Counted from the stretch's first letter, positions 33,205-41,593 are shown. The stretch is DNA of 64,000 nt from Paulinella micropora (GCA_019918135.1 WBZZ01005875.1:21184-85183); one strand, 5' to 3'. Translations and numbers: made by a program. Notes: generated by a model not told the origin, from the letters alone.

Positions 33205-34443
33205 ATGTCCCACCAACGAAATTTAATCGCACAAAATCCTGACGGAGAATTTATAAATGTCAGTGTTGGATACGATGGTAATATTGAAACAAATAATTCA
33301 AAAACCGCTTTTGGCGAAGCAGTAGTAGGTCAATTAACACCAGTATTACAAGAAATCTTTCCATATACCATTAATACTAGGATATGGACAAAAACAGAAA
33401 CAAAATCGTCTGTGTCATTTTTGAATAATATGGCTGAATTGAAAACAACTGCTAATGCTACGGCAGATGCTGGATTAGTAAGTAAAAGGAGAATAAAATA
33501 TAGAACTGGAATGGGTGTCCTCGCCCGCTTTACTGCTATATGGACAACGGATGATACAAAAGATTACTATTCATTTATTGGAATAGGAAATGATCTCGTT
33601 GATGGATTTTATTTTTACAAAAATCAAGCAGGAATGAATATCGCGCATCTTAAAGGAGGTGTTGCAGTTTATATTGACCAAGAAGACTGGGACGACCCAT
33701 GCGATGGGAATTTCGCTATGCCGAACTTAGACTGGAGCAAAGGAAATGTATTTCAAATTCAATTTCAGTATCTTGGGTTTGGTGCTATTAAGTTTTCAAT
33801 TGAAAATCCCATAACAGGATTATTTCAATTAGTTCATATGATTGAATATGCGAATGCTAATACTGGTGTAAGCCTGCGAAATACAACATTACCTTTTACG
33901 GCGGTCATGAGAAATGATGCAAAGACTGGAATACAAATTCTTAAAACGGCGAGTGCCAGTTTATTCATTGAAGGAACGAATACTATTAATACCAGCATAA
34001 CAAACGAAGTGGAAGGAAGTAAAGCAGCAAACACCACTGAAAGTCCTATTATTAGTATAAGAAACAAAGCAACATTTGATGCTGGCGGTGCTAATTTAGC
34101 AAATTATTCAAATGTTTATCCCACTTTGATAAGTATTACAAATGAAGATACTAAGTCGAATGTTGTCAGAATGGTATTAAATGGAACACTAACTGGAGCA
34201 GGTTTTGCTGATGTTGATTCTAAGTATTCAATTGTAGATACTGACACAAAGGCGAGTGCTATTGCAAACGGAACAACAATTTTTAAACTATATGTTAATT
34301 CTCAATCAACTCAACAAATCAATCTTAGAAGTTATGATATATACCTATCACCGAGTGATGTATTGACTTTTACACAGAAGTCTGTCTCTGCTGGTGGAGG
34401 AGGAAATATCAATATTATTGCTAACTTCGTTGAGGACCAATAG
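33205..34443 (+). CDS. 412-aa phage-type structural protein (element B)
   Basis: Encodes 412 aa, intact, same length as the A copy. It starts MSHQRNLIAQNPDGEFINV. The core has YRTGMGVLARFTAIW, YSFIGIGNDLVDGFYF, WDDPCDGNFAMP, LDWSKGNVFQIQFQYLGFG and FSIENPITGLFQLVHMIEYAN. The central block is well conserved between A and B while the C-terminal third has diverged, as expected for a surface protein. The TAG stop is at the edge of unit B4. A virion protein role is inferred from the neighbouring capsid gene. Confidence 0.7.
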   Translation: MSHQRNLIAQNPDGEFINVSVGYDGNIETNNSKTAFGEAVVGQLTPVLQEIFPYTINTRIWTKTETKSSVSFLNNMAELKTTANATADAGLVSKRRIKYRTGMGVLARFTAIWTTDDTKDYYSFIGIGNDLVDGFYFYKNQAGMNIAHLKGGVAVYIDQEDWDDPCDGNFAMPNLDWSKGNVFQIQFQYLGFGAIKFSIENPITGLFQLVHMIEYANANTGVSLRNTTLPFTAVMRNDAKTGIQILKTASASLFIEGTNTINTSITNEVEGSKAANTTESPIISIRNKATFDAGGANLANYSNVYPTLISITNEDTKSNVVRMVLNGTLTGAGFADVDSKYSIVDTDTKASAIANGTTIFKLYVNSQSTQQINLRSYDIYLSPSDVLTFTQKSVSAGGGGNINIIANFVEDQ

Positions 34444-34635
34444 ATATTTATGAGCATCGCTTTCATTCGCTACGCTCATTTTCGCTTGCTCATAAACATC
34501 GTTTAAAAGTGAAGTAAATAATAAAAAAAAAATAAACGGGAGGCGATGTTCGTAATTATCTCCAACACGTTGGAGATTCACGGGAGCGGGGTATCTCAAA
34601 CAAGTTTGAGATTGGAGTGTGGATTTACGAATATC
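34443..34635. repeat. Paired-hairpin intergenic unit B4, stop to stop
   Basis: GATATTTATGAGC, loop, GCTCATAAACATCG, spacer, CGATGTTCGTAA, two inner hairpins (ATCTCCAAC/GTTGGAGAT and ATCTCAAAC/GTTTGAGAT), TTACGAATATC. The second inner hairpin is the same as in unit B2. It lies exactly between the stops of two convergent genes. Confidence 0.8.
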
Positions 34636-35137
34636 AATTATAAATTTTTTTTACCGCATCTTTGTTATTAAAATAAGGTTGTTGAATTAAATATTCAAGG
34701 TATGGTTTGTCAATCTTAGCGACATCTTCAATTTTCATTTTTTTATACTTACCATATTGAAGAAAAATATCGGTTTCACTTTGTGCTATTTCTTCGCCGA
34801 CCTTAGCCTTTATTTCGGTGATACCAGTGGAAGGGACTTTGTCCCTTTCCAAACCCGCGGGGGTATGGTAGGGGGTTTCACCCCCTCCCTCTTTTAAATC
34901 AGCAGTAGTAAAAGGAGTGCTTTCTTCTTCGTCCGTTATAGCAAATGTTGATTTATCTTGCAAATCAACATTGGACGGAATTACTACTTTAACATTATCA
35001 TCCCTTGGCTTATATTGCTCATAAAAAGAAACAATGTCAGGCTTTGTCCATTTAATAGTGGGTTTCTTAACTTCGCTGTCAATGTTCCATTTTCAATTTC
35101 ATTCAAGTAGTCCTGCTTGGTGCTTAGGTCTGTCATT
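34634..35137 (-). pseudogene. MTDL-type protein with ExoX-C-like end, frameshifted (element B)
   Basis: It starts MTDLSTKQDYLNEIEN at 35,137. A base is missing near 35,091 relative to A, and the frame then continues to 34,634. The middle has TKPDIVSFYEQYK; the C-terminal part has FLQYGKYKKMKIEDVAKIDK then YLEYLIQQPYF, a second ExoX-C-like domain next to the stand-alone 95-aa gene. The A counterpart lacks this domain and has a Cys cluster instead. Confidence 0.6.
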
Positions 35138-35164
35138 GATATATATACTACAAAATAATTTTTA

Positions 35165-35452
35165 TTAAATGTATTTTTTTACTTCACTTTTAATGTCAGT
35201 AAATTTATCAAACCACGGCTGTTTCATAACCCATTCAAGGTATGGCTTATCAATAACCGCTATATCTTGAATTTTCTTACCTTTATACTTACCAAATGGA
35301 AAAGTATCCTTTGGCTTGCCAGCCCGCGCATTTTCAATCATTTGGATTTCGTCAGTAATTATCTTTTTAACATCGGTAAGAGAAAATGTTTCTTTTTTAT
35401 TTTCAATAGAGAGTTTTTCAAACTTCTCGCATAGTCTGGTTAGGGCGGACAT
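35165..35452 (-). CDS. ExoX C-terminal-like small protein (element B)
   Basis: Encodes 95 aa and is intact. FPFGKYKGKKIQDIAVIDKP then YLEWVMKQPWF forms the ExoX-C-like domain. The N-terminal helix and basic end match the A copy closely. It lies 69 bp beyond the polymerase stop on the same strand, so it may be co-transcribed. Accessory replication role is inferred from position only. Confidence 0.65.
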   Translation of the reverse strand: MSALTRLCEKFEKLSIENKKETFSLTDVKKIITDEIQMIENARAGKPKDTFPFGKYKGKKIQDIAVIDKPYLEWVMKQPWFDKFTDIKSEVKKYI

Positions 35453-35521
35453 TGGTGTATATAGACTGACGAAAATTTTTTATGGAAAAAAATATATATA
35501 TTTTTTTTATAATTAATTCTT

Positions 35522-38260
35522 TTATGTCCTTATATGGTATCCTCGCGGAATGCTATCATTATCAGTATAGAAATCTCGTCCGCACCATCTCGTCTTATTT
35601 ACAACTTTTACAACATTCTTTTGGTGTTGAATGCTAAAGTGTTCAATGTGTTGCTGTTTGCTGTTTCTGCTCGTGTGTATCTTCTTCATTATGAAGTCTC
35701 TTGTGTTTGTCAGGCTTTCGCCCTTGTCCATTAGTTCATATGAAGCAGGATTTAATTTCTTCAAGTCCAATCCTTTTCCTCTAAAGTGGAAATGTGTCTT
35801 GCCTTGCTCATCGCCTTTCTTAACATACTCCAACATATACAATTTTGGTGCTACCCATATACCCCTTATTATCTTACCATCGCCCAAATCATCATTCATC
35901 CCTCCTATTGAAACATCTCTAAACCTTTTTATTTTTTCAATTTGTCGCACATGTGATTGAATGCTGTCCGTGTCTGTATAATAATAATCTTTGTCTGTGG
36001 TATTGTCTGGGTTAGCCTCGGTCATATACTTATACATAATTCGCCTGCTGTATGCTAATATAAAGGCTCCATGTGTGGGTTTCGTAATTTTTTCTTCCTT
36101 TTCTTTCTCGTCTCTAGGAATACCAGTGATTAGCCATAATTCTCCGTTTGCTTCGTCAAACTTTTCAATATCGGTTATAACATTCTTCGCCCAGAATTTC
36201 CAATACTCGTGATTTTTTGTTATGTATTTACTCACAGAGTTAATTGGTCTTTGGATTGTCTTTCCGTATAAAGCATTCATAAACAACTTGGCGAGTAGAT
36301 ATTGCGGTGTGCCTTTCTTTGAGTTTTCTTTTTTCTTGAATAACTCTGAGACATATTCTTTGAATACTGGTTCTGCTTCTTCAGTGTAGTATCCGCGATT
36401 AATTTTAACTTCGTATCCAAGTTCTAACATATCTTCAATATCAACACTCGTGAGCCATTGGTCTTTCATATCTTTTAGTTCCCACTTTAAGCATCCTTTG
36501 CTATCGCGGAATGGCACTCGCGGGTGTAAAAGGTTTTTTGGTGATATGTAATCAACATTATATATACCAAGTTTCCCCTTCATTTCTCCTTCGCACTCTT
36601 TTATTTCACCAGTCATAAATAATTCAAGCATTGCGGTTGGATAAAGTGAGACGACATCCGCATCAATAAGATAATCTACAATCTCATCAAACTTAATTTC
36701 GCCACTTAAGTATTTTTGGTATTGCTCTGAGATAAACCTCCTTTTGCTTGGATAAGTTCTAGCACCATACACAGCCTTTCTAAAGTCTCTTTCTTGTTTT
36801 ATGGTAGGTAATTGAATGATGTATTTTCCATCTATCCTCTTTTTCCATAAATTGAATGTAAGAGACGAAGTAGAAATAAAAGCGGTTAAGTTTGTTTTGT
36901 GCTCTTCGTATGTTTGTCTATTTAGTGTGTCGTGGAGTTCCTTAAGCCCCATAACATCTTTCTCTAAATATTCTAAATATTCTTTTTTGGTTTCTTCATC
37001 CATTTCTTCCCATCGTTTCGCTTTACTATGGTCAAAGTCTCCTTTTGAAACATTACAGCCCAATGTTTCAAGGTTCTTTTTAAGGCTTCCTTCAGTGTGC
37101 TTGCACATATCCCAGAATTTTATGTTTTTGTATTCCATTGAGATAATGGCTCCATTATTAATCAATGGAGTGTCTTTAATTTTTCTTTTGATAAATTCTT
37201 TTTGAAGGAAGTAGTGGTCAAACTTTGAACCATTAAAGGCATTAACATATAATTTTGCTTTTGGTTTTCTTTTTGCTAAATCTTCAGCGAATTTAAAAAT
37301 TATATCAAGAAGTTTGGGAATACAATCATCGCCAGCGACATATTTAAAACCAATATCTGCAATTGTATAGCCCGCTATGTATGGGGTGTGCAATTCGTAT
37401 AGGTTTGTAAAAGTCTCAAGGTCATAATGAAAAACCTCATCTTGATTGTTATAATTCATTTCATCAAATCTAGTTAATAAAGACCTTACTTGTTTTTCTT
37501 TTTCTCTAAGTTTAGCCTTCGCATATGTAATCCTTTTATTATTGCAAGTGTGATTATTTAAATATTCCCTCAGACAATTGGGGCACTTATTTTTGTTTCT
37601 TTTTATAAAACTTATATAATGTCCTTTAAGAAGATAACAAAGCACATCCGCAGTAATTAAAGGGTCTTCAAAGTTTTTGAAAGTCTGTTTCGTTGTCGCA
37701 TCAGTTATTTCAAAATACTTACCTTCAATACAATATTTTTTTAATATTTCAAAACCAACCGATAAAGGTATGTAAGAATTAGTTTCAAGTTTAAATTCTT
37801 TTCTAATATCATTACATACTTTTTTATTAAGTTTTGATTTACCCTTCAAAGGAAGGTTTAATATATTCTTGACAACATAGAAGAAACAATTATTATCCTT
37901 ACTCCTTGGATTAATATGAATTCCTTCATCTGTTTTATTTTTCAAATCCTTTCCTGAAGAATTGCATCCGCCTCCGTCTTCTTGGACAATTTGAATATTT
38001 ATGTATTGGATAATTCGTTCATATCCGTGAGCACTGGCTTCAAGATTTTGTTCGTTGTATAGATATATATCACGAAATAGGTCGTCTATATCTTTCAACT
38101 TAACGGAATTGAAAGTTTTCCATTTGTAAAATAAACTATTTTGGCTGTCATCAACATCCGTTATATAACCAAACTTAATATGAATACTTGCTTCGTTTGT
38201 CATACCTCTGGTTTTAACATCTCTTACTGCTCTCATAATTATTAGTTCAATCGCATCCAT
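35522..38260 (-). CDS. Protein-primed-type family B DNA polymerase (element B)
   Basis: Encodes 912 aa from Met at 38,260, the replicative polymerase. N-terminal residues about 119-220 contain DNNCFFYVV (Cys125) and GHYISFI (His214), resembling an OTU-type cysteine protease fold, followed by a zinc knuckle (CPNC...HTC, 226-239). Exonuclease motifs are YDLET (279-283), NAFNGSKFDHY (340-350) and YLEKDV (431-436). Polymerase motifs are DADVVSLYP (533-541), KLFMNALYG (658-666) and YTDTDS (761-766). Homology to A extends upstream to an ATG at 38,455 (MPPPLPPRPTKEN), but compensating indels and a stop near 38,300 interrupt that part. All catalytic residues are present. Confidence 0.9.
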   Translation of the reverse strand: MDAIELIIMRAVRDVKTRGMTNEASIHIKFGYITDVDDSQNSLFYKWKTFNSVKLKDIDDLFRDIYLYNEQNLEASAHGYERIIQYINIQIVQEDGGGCNSSGKDLKNKTDEGIHINPRSKDNNCFFYVVKNILNLPLKGKSKLNKKVCNDIRKEFKLETNSYIPLSVGFEILKKYCIEGKYFEITDATTKQTFKNFEDPLITADVLCYLLKGHYISFIKRNKNKCPNCLREYLNNHTCNNKRITYAKAKLREKEKQVRSLLTRFDEMNYNNQDEVFHYDLETFTNLYELHTPYIAGYTIADIGFKYVAGDDCIPKLLDIIFKFAEDLAKRKPKAKLYVNAFNGSKFDHYFLQKEFIKRKIKDTPLINNGAIISMEYKNIKFWDMCKHTEGSLKKNLETLGCNVSKGDFDHSKAKRWEEMDEETKKEYLEYLEKDVMGLKELHDTLNRQTYEEHKTNLTAFISTSSLTFNLWKKRIDGKYIIQLPTIKQERDFRKAVYGARTYPSKRRFISEQYQKYLSGEIKFDEIVDYLIDADVVSLYPTAMLELFMTGEIKECEGEMKGKLGIYNVDYISPKNLLHPRVPFRDSKGCLKWELKDMKDQWLTSVDIEDMLELGYEVKINRGYYTEEAEPVFKEYVSELFKKKENSKKGTPQYLLAKLFMNALYGKTIQRPINSVSKYITKNHEYWKFWAKNVITDIEKFDEANGELWLITGIPRDEKEKEEKITKPTHGAFILAYSRRIMYKYMTEANPDNTTDKDYYYTDTDSIQSHVRQIEKIKRFRDVSIGGMNDDLGDGKIIRGIWVAPKLYMLEYVKKGDEQGKTHFHFRGKGLDLKKLNPASYELMDKGESLTNTRDFIMKKIHTSRNSKQQHIEHFSIQHQKNVVKVVNKTRWCGRDFYTDNDSIPRGYHIRT

Positions 38261-38455
38261 ATCATAAAATTACTGTCAAGATTTCTAAAAGGGGTATGAA
38301 AAGCCGTTTATACCTATGTTTCGTATTGGTCTTAGTTCAACGAGTTTTACCTCTCGTCGTCCCGCCTCTCGTGTCTTTGTTTCGCGTAAGTTCGCCCTTA
38401 CCTTCGCTAGTTCTACATTTTCTTTTGTTGGTCTAGGTGGTAATGGTGGTGGCAT
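38261..38455 (-). pseudogene. N-terminal extension of element B polymerase, interrupted
   Basis: This matches residues 1-65 of the A polymerase frame (MPPPLPPRPTKENVELAKV), a Pro-rich then Lys/Arg-rich leader. One inserted and one deleted base near 38,270-38,300 create stop codons between it and the main frame. It may be a recent lesion or a sequencing indel; the downstream 912 residues could still be made from an internal Met. Confidence 0.6.
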
Positions 38456-38560
38456 ATTTTACTTTTATATTAGCAGGAATATAAAAATATTGAAAATAAT
38501 TAAATTGTTTTACCAATATATATATCAATATATATGCTTATCTTTAGATGAAAAATAGTT

Positions 38561-38752
38561 TTACATTTTTTCTGTTGCTTTTTCTTTTGCTTTCATTTTT
38601 TCATATTCTTCCAGTTTCCTGTTTCTTTCTTTAAGTTTTTCTTTTCTCATTCTGTTTATTTCATCGCGATTTCTGTTATAATAAGCCATCGCTTTATCAT
38701 TGTTTGCCTTTCGTCTATCTTCAAGTGTGAGATATTTCTTGTGTCTGCCCAT
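38561..38752 (-). CDS. Small basic MGRxxxY-type protein (element B)
   Basis: Encodes 63 aa, Lys/Glu/Arg-rich: MGRHKKYLTLEDRRKANND, YYNRNRDEINRMRKEK, then a helical tail. Same position and pattern as the 73-aa gene at 170-391 of element A. It is followed by the polymerase on the same strand. Probably a helical nucleic-acid binding protein; inference only. Confidence 0.6.
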   Translation of the reverse strand: MGRHKKYLTLEDRRKANNDKAMAYYNRNRDEINRMRKEKLKERNRKLEEYEKMKAKEKATEKM

Positions 38753-38801
38753 TGTATATTATAAGTAATATAATTTTACTCTTTAGATTGAAATTAATTA
38801 T

Positions 38802-39176
38802 TTATTTCGGTGCTCCACTTAATAGAAGTCCGTTAGGAGTTTCTTCAATATCCACAATAATATATTTTTTGTGAAATTTCCAATATTCAGAGTTTGATTT
38901 TACATATTTTTTAAATGGAGTTCTCTCATTCAATTTTTCAATGGCCATAGCACATATTTTTAATTTATATAAGTCTTTCATATCTTTTTCTTCTTTATCT
39001 CTTATAATCTCGGCTTGTATTTTCCAAAATTTGTATGATTTGACATATCTATTAGTCATTTCTTGTTTTGTAAATATTTTAATAGATAAGTCACCTGCTT
39101 TTGCTTCAGGAAAATGAGAGTTATATATTTCTTTCATCTCCTTGTCTGCTTGTTGAAGGATTGTTAATTCGCACAT
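38802..39176 (-). CDS. 124-aa protein derived from a polymerase segment (element B)
   Basis: Encodes 124 aa. The C-terminal 35 residues (KKYVKSNSEYWKFHKKYI, IVDIEETPNGLLLSGAPK) match the polymerase segment just after motif B (SKYITKNHEYWKFWAKNV, ITDIEKFDEANGELWLITG). The middle contains a second, weaker copy (NRYVKSYKFWKIQAEIIRD). No polymerase motif is present, so this looks like a duplicated and reused non-catalytic piece. It is upstream of the polymerase on the same strand and has no visible counterpart in A within the window. Confidence 0.6.
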   Translation of the reverse strand: MCELTILQQADKEMKEIYNSHFPEAKAGDLSIKIFTKQEMTNRYVKSYKFWKIQAEIIRDKEEKDMKDLYKLKICAMAIEKLNERTPFKKYVKSNSEYWKFHKKYIIVDIEETPNGLLLSGAPK

Positions 39177-39215
39177 AATATATATAGGTAATAATATTTA
39201 TTTCTTTAAATCATT

Positions 39216-39458
39216 TTACATTTTATTTTTATAATATCTTTCTATGTCATCATTTCTGCGACAAACACGTATAACTGGATAACCTCCGATCATTACCTCC
39301 TCTTTCTCGGCGAAGAAATCTCTATGAAAATCTGATTTTTCGTGTGTGTATTTGCTGTATATTCCTATGGTCTTACCACATACACAAGTATATTTTTGTT
39401 TGCTTCTTTCTTTTCTATATTCTGCTCTCTTCTGTTTGAGGTCGGACATATTATACAT
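39216..39458 (-). CDS. Small zinc-finger-like protein next to the terminal repeat (element B)
   Basis: Encodes 80 aa (or 77 from the second Met). CVCGKTIGIYSKYTHEKSDFH fits a C-x-C-x11-H-x5-H finger of the type in short viral proteins with 'CxCG...H...H' patterns. The flanks are basic (KQKRAEYRKERSKQK) and end ERYYKNKM. It is the outermost gene, 15 bp from the terminal repeat. Terminal binding or regulation is a guess. Confidence 0.55.
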   Translation of the reverse strand: MYNMSDLKQKRAEYRKERSKQKYTCVCGKTIGIYSKYTHEKSDFHRDFFAEKEEVMIGGYPVIRVCRRNDDIERYYKNKM

Positions 39459-39472
39459 TATGTAATAACTTT

Positions 39473-39640
39473 TAATAAAAATGTGTCATATATTTTTTCT
39501 GTTGCTTGTGGTTGTCGTTTTGAGTGCTTTTGGCCTTCTGTATTGATTACCTGTGTGATATGTCTAGAAGACTTAATCGCAGTTCATGTCGTGAATTTGA
39601 GGCACGAAAATTCATGACACGAACTGCGGTATCATCTACT
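39473..39640 (+). repeat. Terminal repeat of element B, polymerase side (168 bp)
   Basis: Matches 15,955-16,122 at 167 of 168 positions. The end palindrome lies at 39,578-39,628 and the outermost bases are GTATCATCTACT. It is followed by GGGCAG. Confidence 0.92.
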
Positions 39641-39646
39641 GGGCAG
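39641..39646. repeat. Target site duplication of element B (GGGCAG)
   Basis: Six bases that match the flank of the other terminal repeat (16,123-16,128, reversed). The host sequence resumes after this point with a sharp rise in GC. Confidence 0.85.
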
Positions 39647-40080
39647 GACAGCTGTGGGGGGGATGCAGACCGAAATAGATGGTCCATTCTGTAAACGGTG
39701 GTTTGGGCCGCTGACCCGGCGATTTTGGTGAGCTGGTCAGCAAGCGGGAAGTTCCACGTGCCACCCGCCACCCGCCACCCCACCCTTCGCAAAAAATTAT
39801 GTTTTTGCGACGGGCGAGTCTGAAGGTCGGCCTGAAAAATGGGAGTTTGTCGATTTTTGGTGAAAGTCTGAAGGTCGGGGGGGGGGGGCCTGAAAAATGC
39901 GTTGTATGATTTTTTTTTTAGAAGGCCGGGGGGGTGGGGGGGAGGGTAAAAGTAAACAGTGACTGAAAAGAATTTATTTTCCTCCCCCCCCCCCCCCCAA
40001 GTAAACAGACTGACATGAATTTTCCTTCCCCCCCCCCCGTGATTTCCCCCGGTGGAATTTCGGGGAGGGAAAAGAAAGAA
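39647..40080. repeat. G-run-rich host repeat, first copy
   Basis: It contains GCCGCTGACCCGGCGATTTTGG, GTGCCACCCGCCACCC and poly-G/poly-C tracts, the same words as the cluster at 43.4-45.9 kb. Element B inserted at or beside this repeat. No gene is seen. Confidence 0.6.
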
Positions 40081-40189
40081 AAAAAAGGAGTTCGGTGGGT
40101 GGGTGTCTGTGATGGTGTGTTGGTGTTTGTGTTGTATTTTACATATACATATCAATGTGTATTATGGGTGTCTATATGTATGTATGTAT

Positions 40190-40266
40190 TGTGCATGCAT
40201 TATTTATAGTAATTATGTGTATTATGTGTGCATTATGTGTGTTTCTGTGTCTGTCTGTGTCTGTGA

Positions 40267-40299
<33 letters not shown>

Positions 40300-40415
40300 G
40301 GTGGGTGTAGGTGTGTTGGTGTGTTGGTGCGTTGATATTTGTGTGTGTTGTGTGTGTGTATCTGTGTGTGTATGTGTAAGTATGTACTAGTATGTGTGTC
40401 AGTCTGTGTATATAT
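40190..40415. repeat. GT-rich microsatellite
   Basis: Imperfect GT and GTAT repeats. The long frames through it (CVCVCV-type translations) are artefacts of the repeat. Confidence 0.85.
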
Positions 40416-40930
40416 GTTTCAACCTTTTGTAAGAACGGAGTTTTAATGACACATTGTACTATTGCAGAGAGAAATATGTATGTTTGAAAGAGAAATCAGA
40501 AGCGAGCTTAGACTTGTAATGAGAAATCAGAATATGTATCTGTAGACAAATGTATAAGATCGGACCTATTACTATATTGAACATGATGTAAATATGAGCA
40601 TATATTACTTGTATGTATTCGTGAGGAGATACGTTTTTAGCTGTTTTTTCATCCTAGATGGCATTCTCACCAATCGTGCGTCTGATTTCGTATTAAGTTT
40701 CATTTATCTTGCCTAGCATTATCAAGGTTGTTCTAAGTAAAAGAAGTCACAGTGTGGAAAAAGAAATCAGAAGCAAGAAGTTTTTTTTTATTATTTTTTT
40801 TTATTTACATTGGCTTGTTAGTGCCCCATGTAGTTCATATTGTTGCTTGGTAAGCGTCGTCTAAGTAGACTAGTGCCCACCAGGGATCCCAGCAAAGCCC
40901 AACCATCACTCGTTGGGATCCGCGCTTTCG
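40416..40930. repeat. LINE 3'-tail-related dispersed repeat, copy 1
   Basis: Contains TTTGAAAGAGAAATCAGAAGCG, AATGAGAAATCAGAA and ATCAAGGTTGTTCTAAGTAAA, all recurring at 47.06-47.56 and 49.5-49.9 kb, and a CCCACCAGGGATCCCAGCAA block recurring near 49.19 kb. No open frame remains. Confidence 0.55.
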
Positions 40931-41117
40931 GTCACGGACATACACATACACCAACACACCAACACACAAATAATACGTACATACACACTCACATACAAAG
41001 ACACTACACACACAACAAAGAAAAACACGAAGACAAACACAAACACACCAAGACACACACGCACATACTCACGCCTGTCTGTGTATGTGTGTATGTGTGT
41101 GGGCGCGCCGCGCGCGC

Positions 41118-41160
<43 letters not shown>
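40931..41160. repeat. CA/GT microsatellite tract
   Basis: ACACACC and ACACAA repeats turn into a GT run with a CGCGCGC stretch (41,101-41,120). No coding signal. Confidence 0.8.
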
Positions 41161-41536
41161 CTGCAGGAGCGTCCAGCTGTGCTCTGCTGCTATCCTACCT
41201 TGTGCACATCCAGCTGTGCTGCTCCTTACCTCGTGCCACATGCCTGGATAGCGACCCGCCGGTAGCGCCTATGAGTCCGATCATGCCAGACAAGCAGCCG
41301 GCCGATGGTGCCTGCCTCCTGCTTGTGCTATCTTCCGTCAGAGCTAGTGCCTTTCCCTCTGGCGCGTACACTCACGCCGCTGCTGACTGCAAGTATCTGA
41401 AGAAAAAAGCATGTTCTGCCAATGTGTATTGTTCTTAATTTTGTTTGTCAACTGTGCTAGGCTTTGCAAATACCCCGCTACAGCTACTTCCATCGTATGG
41501 TTCGCGCCCTGTCCCTCGCGCTACTCAATTTAGGCT
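41161..41536. other. Unique host sequence, nothing recognised
   Basis: About 375 bp of balanced composition with two related blocks (TCCAGCTGTGCTCTGCTGC and TCCAGCTGTGCTGCTCC). No gene or repeat family is recognised. Confidence 0.3.
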
Positions 41537-41593
41537 ATGGCTGACGTCGGAGATCACGACTACCAGTGGCACAAGACGAGACGCAGCATGCAG
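41537..41593 (+). other. Possible host first exon
   Basis: An ATG opens 19 codons (MADVGDHDYQWHKTRRSMQ) and ends at CAG followed by GTAAGT, a perfect splice-donor consensus. Nothing downstream could be joined to it with confidence; a poly-C run and decayed sequence follow. It may be chance. Confidence 0.2.

Larger units (their letters stand above)
32668..39640 (+). mobile_element. Polinton-like element B, polymerase-side part
   Basis: This is the second part of element B, lying outside the inverted segment. It begins with the C-terminal third of the capsid gene and continues with the 412-aa structural protein, two small genes, the DNA polymerase, three small genes and the 168-bp terminal repeat. 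It ends at 39,640, followed by the target duplication GGGCAG. The same six bases, reversed, follow the other terminal repeat at 16,123-16,128, which ties this part to 2,627-16,122 as one integrated element. Confidence 0.9.

Noticed and set aside
8694-34635. Paired-hairpin units as CRISPR-like or tRNA-like elements
   Set aside because: No regular repeat-spacer array and no tRNA fold or anticodon pattern; they are single units scattered between genes.
1-39640. Reading the virus region as two separate elements in page order (1-16,122 and 16,383-39,640), with a partial internal duplication of capsid, 412-aa gene and polymerase in the second
   Set aside because: The apparent duplication is the other half of each element. 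Split genes complement each other across 2,630 and 32,670, and the terminal repeats and target duplication fit only after the inversion is undone.
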